Source: VBDM01 sp035499735
GTDB lineage: Bacteria > Pseudomonadota > Gammaproteobacteria > Burkholderiales > SG8-39
DNA: 64,000 nt
Reading direction: 5' to 3'
Assembly (NCBI GenBank): GCA_035499735.1
Contig: DATJYC010000049.1
Location: forward strand, 152,886-216,885
Below, one piece after another: positions 26,104-33,638 of this stretch. The position numbers and the translations under genes are program-made. The first letter of the stretch is position 1. Every line of letters begins with the position of its first letter. The notes beneath the pieces were generated by a model, which worked only from the letters and a program-made list of their open reading frames with translations, made no database searches and was not told where the DNA came from.

Positions 26104-26883
26104 ATGAGGCCGCTCGCAGAGCTCGACTCTCGCGGCGTGAAGGCCGTGCTCGTGGACATCGACGAGACGCTGACCACCCGGGGCAGGCTCACCGCGGATG
26201 CCTACGCCGCGCTCGAGCGGCTGCACTCGCACGGCAGGATAGTCGTGCCCGTCACCGGACGCCCCGCGGGCTGGTGCGACCATATCGCGCGCATGTGGCC
26301 GGTCGACGCCGTGGTGGGCGAGAACGGCGCGTTCTACTTCTTCTACTCCGACGGCAGGCTTCACAAGCGCTTTCTCGAAGACGGGGCGGCGCGTGCGCAG
26401 AAGCGCGCCCGCCTCGACGAGATCGCCAGGCGGATCCTCAGAGATATCCCAGGCAGCGCGCTTGCGGCCGATCAGGCGTACCGCGAGACCGATCTCGCGA
26501 TCGACTACTGCGAGGACGTCCCCGCGCTGCCGCTCGGGGCGGCGGAGCGCATCGCGGCGCTGATGGAGGAGCGCGGGCTCAAGGCGAAGATCAGCTCGAT
26601 CCACGTCAACGGCTGGTTCGGTAGCTACGACAAGCTCGCGACCAGCCGGCTCGCATTCGCCGAGCGCTTCGCCCTGGACCTCGATGCCTCGAACCGGGAA
26701 TGCGTGTTCGTGGGCGACTCCGAGAACGACGCGCCGATGTTCGGCTTCTTCCAGAATTCGGTAGGCGTCGCCAATGTCCGCCGCTTCGAGAGTCGACTCG
26801 CCGCCGCGCCGAAGTATGTGACGCGCGAGGCGGCTGGCGCCGGTTTCGTAGAGCTCGCCGAGCATCTGCTCGGCCGCGACTGA
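26104..26883 (+). CDS. HAD-superfamily phosphatase (IIB-type) of the ABC operon
   Basis: A 259-residue HAD hydrolase. Motif I is DIDET (nucleophile Asp18, acid/base Asp20), motif II PVTGRP, motif IV GDSENDAPM with metal-binding aspartates, and a C2-type cap lies between about 85 and 190. Such enzymes dephosphorylate small sugar or glycerate phosphates. It abuts the permease stop with no spacing, so it is part of the uptake operon and may release phosphate from the imported compound. It is not a phosphonatase (PhnX has a different cap). The natural substrate is unknown. Confidence 0.82.
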   Translation: MRPLAELDSRGVKAVLVDIDETLTTRGRLTADAYAALERLHSHGRIVVPVTGRPAGWCDHIARMWPVDAVVGENGAFYFFYSDGRLHKRFLEDGAARAQKRARLDEIARRILRDIPGSALAADQAYRETDLAIDYCEDVPALPLGAAERIAALMEERGLKAKISSIHVNGWFGSYDKLATSRLAFAERFALDLDASNRECVFVGDSENDAPMFGFFQNSVGVANVRRFESRLAAAPKYVTREAAGAGFVELAEHLLGRD

Positions 26884-26900
26884 GATGCCCTGTGGCCGAC

Positions 26901-27344
26901 TCAGCGCCGCTTGGCGCGGGTGAGCAGCACCGGCACCGGCGAGCGGCGTACCACCTGCTCGGCGTCGCTCCCGAGGGCGAGCCGCGTGATCCCGCGACGT
27001 CCGTGCGTGCCCATGACGATGAGGTCGGCGCGCCACCGCTTCGCCTCCTTGACGATCACCTTGGCGGCCCGACCGGCAATCGCGACGTAGAGCGCAGTCT
27101 GGGGAGTGACTCCTCGCCGCAGGCACAGGCGCTCGTACCGCCGCAGAAGCTCCTCGCCGCGCTCCTTCACTCGGGCGTACAGTTGCGAGGCGGGGACGTC
27201 TCCATTGCGCGTTGGCGCGAGCTCCCGCGAGAGGTGCACTAGCCGCAGGCGCGCCTTGCGCTCGCGAGCGAGCGACAGCGCAACGCGCAGGCCCGCGGTG
27301 GAAGGCCCGCTTCCGTCAACCGGCACGAGGATGCGTCGGAACAT
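26901..27344 (-). CDS. Universal stress protein, UspA family
   Basis: A 147-residue single-domain Usp. It starts MFRRILVPVDGSGPS and contains the ATP-binding GTHGRRGITRLALGSDAEQVVRRSPVPVLL motif in two recognisable blocks, G-x2-G-x9-G-S, so nucleotide binding is likely. The start is the ATG at FRRILVP; the longer open frame upstream covers the promoter gap shared with the phosphate transporter. It is convergent with the ABC operon and divergent from pit. Confidence 0.9.
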   Translation of the reverse strand: MFRRILVPVDGSGPSTAGLRVALSLARERKARLRLVHLSRELAPTRNGDVPASQLYARVKERGEELLRRYERLCLRRGVTPQTALYVAIAGRAAKVIVKEAKRWRADLIVMGTHGRRGITRLALGSDAEQVVRRSPVPVLLTRAKRR

Positions 27345-27472
27345 TCGTCCTGCTCCGGCGAAATGATGCCCGGTTTCGCGCGACTCTGCTGCGCTCTGCC
27401 GGGCGCTCCGTCGTGCTAACATTCGGCGCTTCGCCCCTCCAGGGCAGCGGTCTCGGTGGAGCCGTACCGAAG
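27345..27472. other. Divergent gap between usp and pit
   Basis: These 128 bases must hold the promoters of both genes. A candidate TAACAT-like hexamer (ctaacattc) lies near 27416-27421 for pit. No palindrome of the Fnr type is present. Confidence 0.25.
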
Positions 27473-28474
27473 ATGTCCACACCGGAGCTCCTCCTGGTGC
27501 TGCTCGCGGTTGCGTTCGCTTTCGATTTCCTCAACGGCGTGCACGACAGCGCGGACGCGGTCGCGACCATCATCGCCTCGCGCGCGATGAGCGCGCGGGG
27601 CGCGCTCGCCCTGGCTGCTGCCGCGAGCCTCGCGGGCCCGTTCCTCTTGGGTATCGCGGTCGCCGAGACAGTCGGCGCTGGCTTGGTGCGCCCGCAGTCG
27701 ATCACCATTGCAGTCGTGATCGCAGCGCTACTTGCCGCGGGACTGTGCAACGCGGTGACCTGGTACATCGGCGTTCCGGTGAGCTCGTCGCACGCGCTGA
27801 TCGGCGGCGTGGTCGGCGCGGCCGCCGCCGGCTCCGGGCTCGCCGCGGTCCAGGCGCAGGGACTGTGGAAGGTCGCGCTCGCCTTGCTCTTGTCGCCTCT
27901 GCTCGGCTTCGTCGCCGCCCTCGCGGTGATGCACGTCCTGTGGTGGCTCTTGCGCGAGGCGACTCCCAAGGCCAACGTCGCCCTCTCCAGGGCGCAGGTG
28001 CTCGCCGCGGCGGCCCTCGCCATGAGCCAGGGCGCCAACAACGCGCAGAAGACGGCCGGCATGATCTCGCTGGGACTGGTGACGCTGGGAGTGACGCCGG
28101 CATTTGCCGTGCCCTGGTGGGCTATCGCATTGAGCGCGTCGGCGATTGCGCTCGGGACGGCTGTCGGAGGACGGCGCATCATCCGCACGCTGGGAGTGCG
28201 CCTCTACCGGATCCGTCCGATCCACAGCTTCGCCGCGCAGACGTCCTCGGCGGCGGTGATCCTGGGGATGTCGTTCGCCGGAGGCCCCGTCAGCACTACG
28301 CAGGTAACCAGCCTCGCGATCGTCGGTGCGGGGGCGGCCGAGCGCAAGTCGCAGGTACGCTGGTCGGCCTTGGCGCAGATCGCCATCGCCTGGGTGCTGA
28401 CCCTGCCGGCCGCGATGCTGCTGGCGATACCGCTGCATTACCTTGTCGAGGTGATGGTGAAGCACGGAGGCTGA
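27473..28474 (+). CDS. pit: PiT-family low-affinity phosphate transporter
   Basis: A 333-residue membrane protein with the two inverted PiT signatures: DFLNGVHDSADAVAT near the N terminus and SQGANNAQKTAG in the second half. About ten hydrophobic helices are visible. PiT proteins import metal-phosphate with protons. The start is ATG of MSTPELL, because the frame upstream only mirrors the usp gene. It is followed two bases later by a DUF47 (PhoU-like) gene, the usual partner that regulates PiT. Confidence 0.92.
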   Translation: MSTPELLLVLLAVAFAFDFLNGVHDSADAVATIIASRAMSARGALALAAAASLAGPFLLGIAVAETVGAGLVRPQSITIAVVIAALLAAGLCNAVTWYIGVPVSSSHALIGGVVGAAAAGSGLAAVQAQGLWKVALALLLSPLLGFVAALAVMHVLWWLLREATPKANVALSRAQVLAAAALAMSQGANNAQKTAGMISLGLVTLGVTPAFAVPWWAIALSASAIALGTAVGGRRIIRTLGVRLYRIRPIHSFAAQTSSAAVILGMSFAGGPVSTTQVTSLAIVGAGAAERKSQVRWSALAQIAIAWVLTLPAAMLLAIPLHYLVEVMVKHGG

Positions 28475-28476
28475 CG

Positions 28477-29103
28477 ATGGGATGGTTCGACGGACGCGTG
28501 AAGGAAGGCAACAAGTTCATCACGATGCTGGTTGCGCAGGCCGCGAAGTCAATAGAGGGGGTACGCTACCTTGAGGGAACGCTGGCACGGGTCGATACCG
28601 GAACCGTCGACGAGCTGCGCAGGCTCGCCGACGGCGCGAGCGAGCTGCGCAGCGTCCTCATCGACGAGCTGCACAAGACGTTCATCACCCCCATCGACCG
28701 CGAGGATATCTTCAACCTGTCGCACTGCTACGAGGACATGGTGACGTACGCGCTCACGACCATGGAAGAGATGCATATCCTCAAGGTGGACTCCGACGAC
28801 CACATTCGCAGGATGGTCGAGTTCGTCCGCCAGGAAACGCAGCAGCTGGAGCTGGCGATTCAGCGCCTAGCTGGGAACCCCCGGGTCGCCGGCGATCACG
28901 CCCGCGATGTCCACCAGATGGAACGTGAGGTCGAGCGTCTCTACCGCACGGCGATCAAGGACCTGTTTGCTCGCGCCACCGAGGCGGAGCGGCTTCCCGG
29001 GCTGTTCTACCGCCGCGAGGTCTACCGGCACATCTCGAACATGTCGGACCGGGCCGACTTTGCCGCCAATGTTCTCGGCATGATCGTGATGAAGCTCGCC
29101 TAG
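28477..29103 (+). CDS. DUF47 family PhoU-like protein
   Basis: A 208-residue all-helical protein of the DUF47 (YkaA/PhoU-like) family. Characteristic segments include FITPIDREDIFNL, DDHIRRMVEFVRQE and YRREVYRHISNMSDRADFA. DUF47 proteins are encoded beside PiT transporters and appear to control phosphate uptake, probably through metal binding by E/D-x3-D motifs. The ATG lies two bases after the pit stop, so the pair is an operon. Confidence 0.92.
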   Translation: MGWFDGRVKEGNKFITMLVAQAAKSIEGVRYLEGTLARVDTGTVDELRRLADGASELRSVLIDELHKTFITPIDREDIFNLSHCYEDMVTYALTTMEEMHILKVDSDDHIRRMVEFVRQETQQLELAIQRLAGNPRVAGDHARDVHQMEREVERLYRTAIKDLFARATEAERLPGLFYRREVYRHISNMSDRADFAANVLGMIVMKLA

Positions 29104-29120
29104 GGCGCGATGGCAGGCGC

Positions 29121-29134
29121 TTGACGCGGGTCAA
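29121..29134 (+). promoter_or_regulatory. Fnr-type palindrome upstream of sucCD
   Basis: TTGAC-GCGG-GTCAA is a perfect inverted repeat, 55 bases before the sucC start. A GATGAT hexamer at 29158-29163 is at class II spacing (23 bases); a better-looking TACACT at 29170-29175 is further away. The -10 assignment is therefore uncertain. Confidence 0.55.
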
Positions 29135-29189
29135 TGAGCGCCCGCACTGCTCGCGGCGATGATTGCGGCTACACTCCGGGACGCAGGCG

Positions 29190-30455
29190 ATGAAAATCCA
29201 CGAATACCAGGCCAAGGAAATACTGCGGAAGTACGGCGTCGCCACGCCCCGCGGCGTCCCCTGCTTCTCGGTCGACGAGGCGGTGAGAGTCGCGCGCGAG
29301 CTGGGCGGCAAGGTGTGGGTGGTCAAGGCGCAGATCCACGCCGGCGGCCGCGGCAAGGGCGGCGGCGTGAAGGTCGTGAGAACCGAGGGAGAAGTGCGCG
29401 AATGGGCCGGCAGGATCCTCGGGATGATGCTGAAGACGCATCAGACCGGGCCCGAAGGGCAGAAGGTTCGCAGGCTCCTCGTGGAGGAGGGCGCAGACAT
29501 CAGGAAGGAGCTCTACGTCGGCATGGTGGTCGACCGCAGCACGCAGCGGGTCGCGCTGATGGCTTCCAGCGAAGGCGGCATGGACATCGAGGAAGTCGCC
29601 GCGCACGCGCCCGAGAAGATCCATACTGTGTTCGTCGACCCGGGCACGGGGCTGAAGGACTCGGAGGCCGACGGCCTCGCGAGGAAGATCGGCGTGCCGG
29701 ACGCGAGCGTGCCGCAGGCGCGCGCGATCCTCAAGGGCCTGTACCGCGCATTCGACGAGACCGACTGCAGCCTCGCCGAGATCAACCCGCTGATCCTCAC
29801 CGGCGACGGCCGTGTGGTCGCGCTCGACGCGAAGATCAACTTCGACGACAACGCGGCTTTCCGCCACCCGGAATGGCGGCAGCTGCGCGACCTCGACGAG
29901 GAGGACCCGCAGGAAGTCGAGGCCTCGAAGTACGACCTCAACTACATCCAGCTCGACGGCGACATCGGCTGCCTCGTGAACGGCGCGGGCCTCGCCATGG
30001 CGACCATGGACATCATCAAGCTGTACGGCGGGTCGCCCGCCAACTTCCTCGACGTCGGCGGCGGCGCGACCACCGAGAAGGTCACCGAGGCCTTCAAGAT
30101 CATGCTGCGCATCCCGCACCTGAAGGCGATCCTCGTGAACATCTTCGGCGGCATCATGAAGTGCGACGTGATCGCCGCGGGCGTGGTCGCGGCGGCGAAA
30201 CAGGTGAGCCTGCGCGTGCCGCTGGTCGTGCGCCTCGAAGGCACCAACGTCGACCTCGGCAAGAAGATCCTCGCGGAATCCGGCCTGCCGATCATCTCGG
30301 CGAGCAACATGGCCGACGCCGGGAAGAAGGTCGTCGCGGCGGCGGGAGGAAGACCGAAGGCCAAGTCGAAGCCGACGCCGAAGAAGAAGGCGAAGAGCAG
30401 GACGCCGAAGGGGAAACCGGCGAAGAAGGCAAAGAGGAAGAAAGGGAAGCGCTGA
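29190..30455 (+). CDS. sucC: Succinyl-CoA synthetase beta subunit with lysine-rich tail
   Basis: The beta subunit of succinate-CoA ligase of the TCA cycle, 421 residues. It starts MKIHEYQAKEILRKYG, with ATP-grasp features IHAGGRGKGGGVK, EINPLILTGDGR, LDVGGGATTEKV and NIFGGIMKCD, all of the betaproteobacterial SucC type. The usual protein ends near residue 388; here about 33 further residues follow that are mostly Lys, Pro, Ala and Ser (for example KKKAKSRTPKGKPAKKAKRK), like a histone H1-type tail. Malate thiokinase MtkA is a close relative, but the sequence agrees better with SucC. Coupled to sucD by TGATG. Confidence 0.9.
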   Translation: MKIHEYQAKEILRKYGVATPRGVPCFSVDEAVRVARELGGKVWVVKAQIHAGGRGKGGGVKVVRTEGEVREWAGRILGMMLKTHQTGPEGQKVRRLLVEEGADIRKELYVGMVVDRSTQRVALMASSEGGMDIEEVAAHAPEKIHTVFVDPGTGLKDSEADGLARKIGVPDASVPQARAILKGLYRAFDETDCSLAEINPLILTGDGRVVALDAKINFDDNAAFRHPEWRQLRDLDEEDPQEVEASKYDLNYIQLDGDIGCLVNGAGLAMATMDIIKLYGGSPANFLDVGGGATTEKVTEAFKIMLRIPHLKAILVNIFGGIMKCDVIAAGVVAAAKQVSLRVPLVVRLEGTNVDLGKKILAESGLPIISASNMADAGKKVVAAAGGRPKAKSKPTPKKKAKSRTPKGKPAKKAKRKKGKR

Positions 30456-31333
30456 TGTCCATCCTCATCGGCAAGAACACCCGGGTGATGACGCAAGGCA
30501 TCACCGGGAAGACCGGGATGTTCCATACCAAGATGGGCAAGGAATACGCGAATGGCCGAGCGTGCTACGTCGCGGGCGTCAATCCGAAGAAGCCGGGCGA
30601 GTCCTACGAGGGCATTCCCATCTTCGGCACCGTGAAGGAGGCGAAGCAGCACACCGGCGCGAACGTCTCGGTGATCTACGTGCCGCCGCCCTTCGCCGCT
30701 GCGGCGATCGACGAGGCGGTCGAGGCCGACCTCGACCTCGTGATCTGCATCACCGAGGGCATACCGGTGCGCGACATGATCCGCACGAAATACAAGATGC
30801 AGGGCCGGCGCACCCGGCTCATCGGCCCGAACTGCCCGGGGATCATCACGCCGGACGAGATCAAGATCGGCATCATGCCCGGCCACATCCACAAGAAGGG
30901 CCGCATCGGCGTGGTGTCGCGCTCGGGCACGCTCACGTACGAGGCGGTCGGCCAGCTGATGGAGCTGGGCCTGGGACAGTCCTCGTGCGTCGGCATCGGC
31001 GGCGACCCGGTGAACGGCATGAAGCACGTCGATGTGCTGAAGCTCTTCAACGACGATCCGGAAACGGACGCTGTCATCATGGTCGGCGAGATCGGCGGCT
31101 CGGACGAGGAAAACGCCGCGCGCTGGGTGAAGGCGAACATGAAGAAGCCGGTCGTCGGGTTCATCGCCGGCGTCACCGCGCCTCCGGGCAAGCGCATGGG
31201 GCACGCGGGCGCCATCATCTCTGGGGGCAAGGGCACCGCGCAGGAGAAGCTCGCGGTGATGGAGGAGTGCGGGATCAGGACCACGAAGAATCCCGCGGAG
31301 ATGGGGAAGCTGCTCAAGTCCGTCCTGAAGTAG
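30455..31333 (+). CDS. sucD: Succinyl-CoA synthetase alpha subunit
   Basis: The 292-residue alpha subunit, which carries the phosphohistidine. The CoA-binding region is near TQGITGKTGMFHTKM, GPNCPGIITPDE and VSRSGTLTYEA are conserved, and the active His lies in RMGHAGAIISGGKGTA. Length is normal. The ATG overlaps the sucC stop. Together with SucC it interconverts succinyl-CoA and succinate with ATP or GTP formation. Confidence 0.94.
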   Translation: MSILIGKNTRVMTQGITGKTGMFHTKMGKEYANGRACYVAGVNPKKPGESYEGIPIFGTVKEAKQHTGANVSVIYVPPPFAAAAIDEAVEADLDLVICITEGIPVRDMIRTKYKMQGRRTRLIGPNCPGIITPDEIKIGIMPGHIHKKGRIGVVSRSGTLTYEAVGQLMELGLGQSSCVGIGGDPVNGMKHVDVLKLFNDDPETDAVIMVGEIGGSDEENAARWVKANMKKPVVGFIAGVTAPPGKRMGHAGAIISGGKGTAQEKLAVMEECGIRTTKNPAEMGKLLKSVLK

Positions 31334-31345
31334 CGCGCGCGGGAC

Positions 31346-33214
31346 GTGGCCAGCCCGAGCGACCTTGCCGACGTGCTGATCGCCGAAGGCAACCGGGCGG
31401 AGGATGCGGGGAGGCTGGCCGAGGCCTGCGACCTCTACCGCAAGGCCGTCGCCGCCGCGCCGCGCTACGCCAAGGCTCACCTCAACCTCGGCATAGGCCT
31501 GGACGCCGCGGGCGACGCGGCCGGCGCGGCCGAGGCGTTCGAGGCGGCGCTCGCGGTCGAGCCCGACAATCCCTTCGCCAACTACAACTTCGGCGGTCTG
31601 CTGTTCAGGCGCGGCGACCTCGGCCGCGCCGAGGAGCGGCTGCGGCGCGCGCTGCGGGCGAAGCCCGGGTTTCCGGAGGCCCAGGTCGCCCTGTCGAACG
31701 TGCTCGACGCGCGCGGGGATCTCGTTTCCGCGGCGGCGGCGCTCGAGACCGCGCTGGAGGCGCGGCCGGACTACGTGGGCGCGCTCTACAGCTACGGGGC
31801 GGTGCTGGCGAAGCTGCGCCAGCCCGCACAAGCGGAAGCGGCGCTGCGCCGCGCGATCGGGCTCGATCCCCGGTGCCTGCCGGCCTACGAGGTTCTCGGG
31901 GGCGTGCTGCGCGGGCAAGCGCGCATCGACGAAGCGCTCGACTGCTTCGGCTCGGCCCGAAGGCTCGCCCCGGAGAAACCCGAGCTCGAGTCCGCCGAGC
32001 TGTTCACGCTCAATTTCTCGGAGAAGATTTCCGCCGACGCGCTGTTCCAGCGGCACAAGGCGTTTGGAGAGCGCCTGGAGCGCGCCCATCCGCCGCGCTT
32101 CCGGCCGTTCCGCAATGCGCGCGACCCGGAGCGGCGCCTGCGGGTCGGCTACCTGTCGGGCGATCTGTGGCGGCACCCGGTGTCGCTTTTCCTGATCCCG
32201 GTGCTCGAAAGGCACGACCGGGAGGCGTTCGAGGCGCGCTGCTACGCGACCGGAACGACGAAAGACGAGGTCACGCAGGCCCTGGTGGACCGCGCCGACG
32301 TCTTTCGCGATGTCGCGTCCCTCCCGGACGACGAGGTCGCCGACGCGATTCACGCCGACGGTATCGACATCCTGGTCGATCTTTCCGGCCATTCCGGCGT
32401 GTATCGCCTGGGCGTGTTCGCGCAGCAGCCGTCCCCTGTCCAGGCGAGCTGGCTGGGATACCTCAATACCACGGGCCTCACCCGGATCCAGTACCGCGTC
32501 AGCGACCGCCACTGCGACCCCGAGGGCCCGGCCGATGCGGTGCACACGGAGAAGCTCGTCCGTCTTCCCCACAGCCAGTGGTGCTACCGGCCGTTCATCG
32601 CGGACAGTCCGCTAGCGGATCCGCCCGCGGCGAAGAAGGGGTTCGTCACCTTCGGGTCGTTCAACCACGTCTCTAAGATCTCGCCGGGGATACGCAGGCT
32701 GTGGGCCGCCATCCTCGGGCGCGTTCCGGACTCGCGCCTGGTGCTGGCCGGCGTCCCGCCGGGAGCCGCCGGCGAGCAGCTGCTCGCCGACCTGGGAGCG
32801 CCGGCCGGGAGGATCACGGCGCTGCCGCACGCGGGTCTCGACCAGTACCTGCGCTCGATCGGCGGCGTGGACATCGCGCTCGACACCACTCCCTACAGCG
32901 GAGGCACGACCACCTGCGACGCCCTGTGGATGGGAGTGCCCGTGCTGACGCTCGCGGGCTCGCGCTCGGTCTCGCGGAGCGCGGCCAGCGTTCTTTCGAC
33001 GGTCGGGCTGCAGGAATGGATCGCGCCAACCGCCGAGGACTACGTGAGGCTGGCGGTCGAATTCGCGCGCGACCGGGACCGCCTCGCCGGCCTGCGCCGG
33101 TCGCTGCGCCAGAAGATGCGGGGTTCGCCTATCATGGACGAGGCGGGCTTCGTGCGCGATCTCGAGGGCGCCTACCGGGCGATGTGGCGAGCGTGGTGCG
33201 AGGGCGGTCCCTAG
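31346..33214 (+). CDS. TPR protein with OGT-like (GT41) glycosyltransferase domain
   Basis: A 622-residue cytoplasmic protein. Residues about 1-215 hold five to six TPR repeats (recurring A-x3-G-x9-AE-x3-A pattern, for example YAKAHLNLGIGLDAAGD). Residues about 250-615 form a GT-B domain like eukaryotic O-GlcNAc transferase and bacterial SPINDLY-type proteins: RVGYLSGDLWRHPV, DILVDLSGHSG, QASWLGYLNTTG, FGSFNHVSKISP and DTTPYSGGTTTCDALWMGVP. It probably glycosylates proteins, donor sugar unknown. Start is GTG, 12 bases after sucD, so it may be cotranscribed with sucCD. Confidence 0.85.
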   Translation: MASPSDLADVLIAEGNRAEDAGRLAEACDLYRKAVAAAPRYAKAHLNLGIGLDAAGDAAGAAEAFEAALAVEPDNPFANYNFGGLLFRRGDLGRAEERLRRALRAKPGFPEAQVALSNVLDARGDLVSAAAALETALEARPDYVGALYSYGAVLAKLRQPAQAEAALRRAIGLDPRCLPAYEVLGGVLRGQARIDEALDCFGSARRLAPEKPELESAELFTLNFSEKISADALFQRHKAFGERLERAHPPRFRPFRNARDPERRLRVGYLSGDLWRHPVSLFLIPVLERHDREAFEARCYATGTTKDEVTQALVDRADVFRDVASLPDDEVADAIHADGIDILVDLSGHSGVYRLGVFAQQPSPVQASWLGYLNTTGLTRIQYRVSDRHCDPEGPADAVHTEKLVRLPHSQWCYRPFIADSPLADPPAAKKGFVTFGSFNHVSKISPGIRRLWAAILGRVPDSRLVLAGVPPGAAGEQLLADLGAPAGRITALPHAGLDQYLRSIGGVDIALDTTPYSGGTTTCDALWMGVPVLTLAGSRSVSRSAASVLSTVGLQEWIAPTAEDYVRLAVEFARDRDRLAGLRRSLRQKMRGSPIMDEAGFVRDLEGAYRAMWRAWCEGGP

Positions 33215-33225
33215 CGGAGGTTCCG

Positions 33226-33561
33226 ATGTTCGGTGACTGGTTCAATTGCAAGGAAGTCGACGCGCTGGTGGACTCGATCGTCGCGGATCTGGTCAAGCGA
33301 TTTCCTCCCGGACAGGTCGACCTTCCCGTCGAGAAGGCGGCGAAGCGCCTGAAGGGCGTGCACAACGAGGCGTTCAACCGCGTCGAGAACTTCGCCCGGA
33401 CCCGGCCGCTGAACCTGTACAAGAAGGCGCACCTGGGCAACCGCTTCAAATGGTCGCTGCGGGAGGCGGGCTACGCCGGCGAGTTCGCCGACGCGGTCGC
33501 GTCAGAGTTCCTCACGCTCGCGACATACGCTTCTGCGGCGCGGAACAAGCCGAAATCCTGA
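33226..33561 (+). CDS. Conserved hypothetical protein, 111 residues
   Basis: I do not recognise the family with certainty. The protein begins MFGDWFNCKEVDALVDSIV, is rich in Lys, Arg and Ala, and appears mainly helical, with no signal peptide or membrane segment. Coding potential is good, a ggagg ribosome site precedes the ATG, and it lies 11 bases after the glycosyltransferase gene. It ends with a basic KPKS tail. Confidence 0.6.
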   Translation: MFGDWFNCKEVDALVDSIVADLVKRFPPGQVDLPVEKAAKRLKGVHNEAFNRVENFARTRPLNLYKKAHLGNRFKWSLREAGYAGEFADAVASEFLTLATYASAARNKPKS

Positions 33562-33589
33562 TCCTTCTCGTGGGCTGATGCCCATGAAC

Positions 33590-33603
33590 TTGATTCGAGT
33601 CAA
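33590..33603 (+). promoter_or_regulatory. Fnr-type palindrome upstream of fdhBA
   Basis: TTGAT-TCGA-GTCAA. It ends 23 bases before the -10 hexamer TAGAAT (33627-33632), so the site centre falls near -42, the class II activator position. Confidence 0.68.
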
Positions 33604-33626
33604 GCTTTTGCGCGCGCGCTCGGACG

Positions 33627-33632
33627 TAGAAT
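33627..33632 (+). promoter_or_regulatory. -10 hexamer of the formate dehydrogenase operon
   Basis: TAGAAT seven bases before the fdhB ATG. Transcription from it would start at or next to the ATG, implying a leaderless message. Confidence 0.5.
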
Positions 33633-33638
33633 GGGCGC

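Noticed and set aside
26104..26883. Phosphonoacetaldehyde hydrolase (PhnX)
   Set aside because: Motifs and cap placement fit the HAD-IIB group, and no PhnW aminotransferase is nearby, so an aminoethylphosphonate pathway is not supported.
29190..31333. Malate thiokinase (mtkAB) of the serine cycle
   Set aside because: Tempting because fhs and fdh are near, but residues such as FGGIMKCD and the overall sequence match betaproteobacterial SucC/SucD better, and no other serine-cycle gene is in the window.
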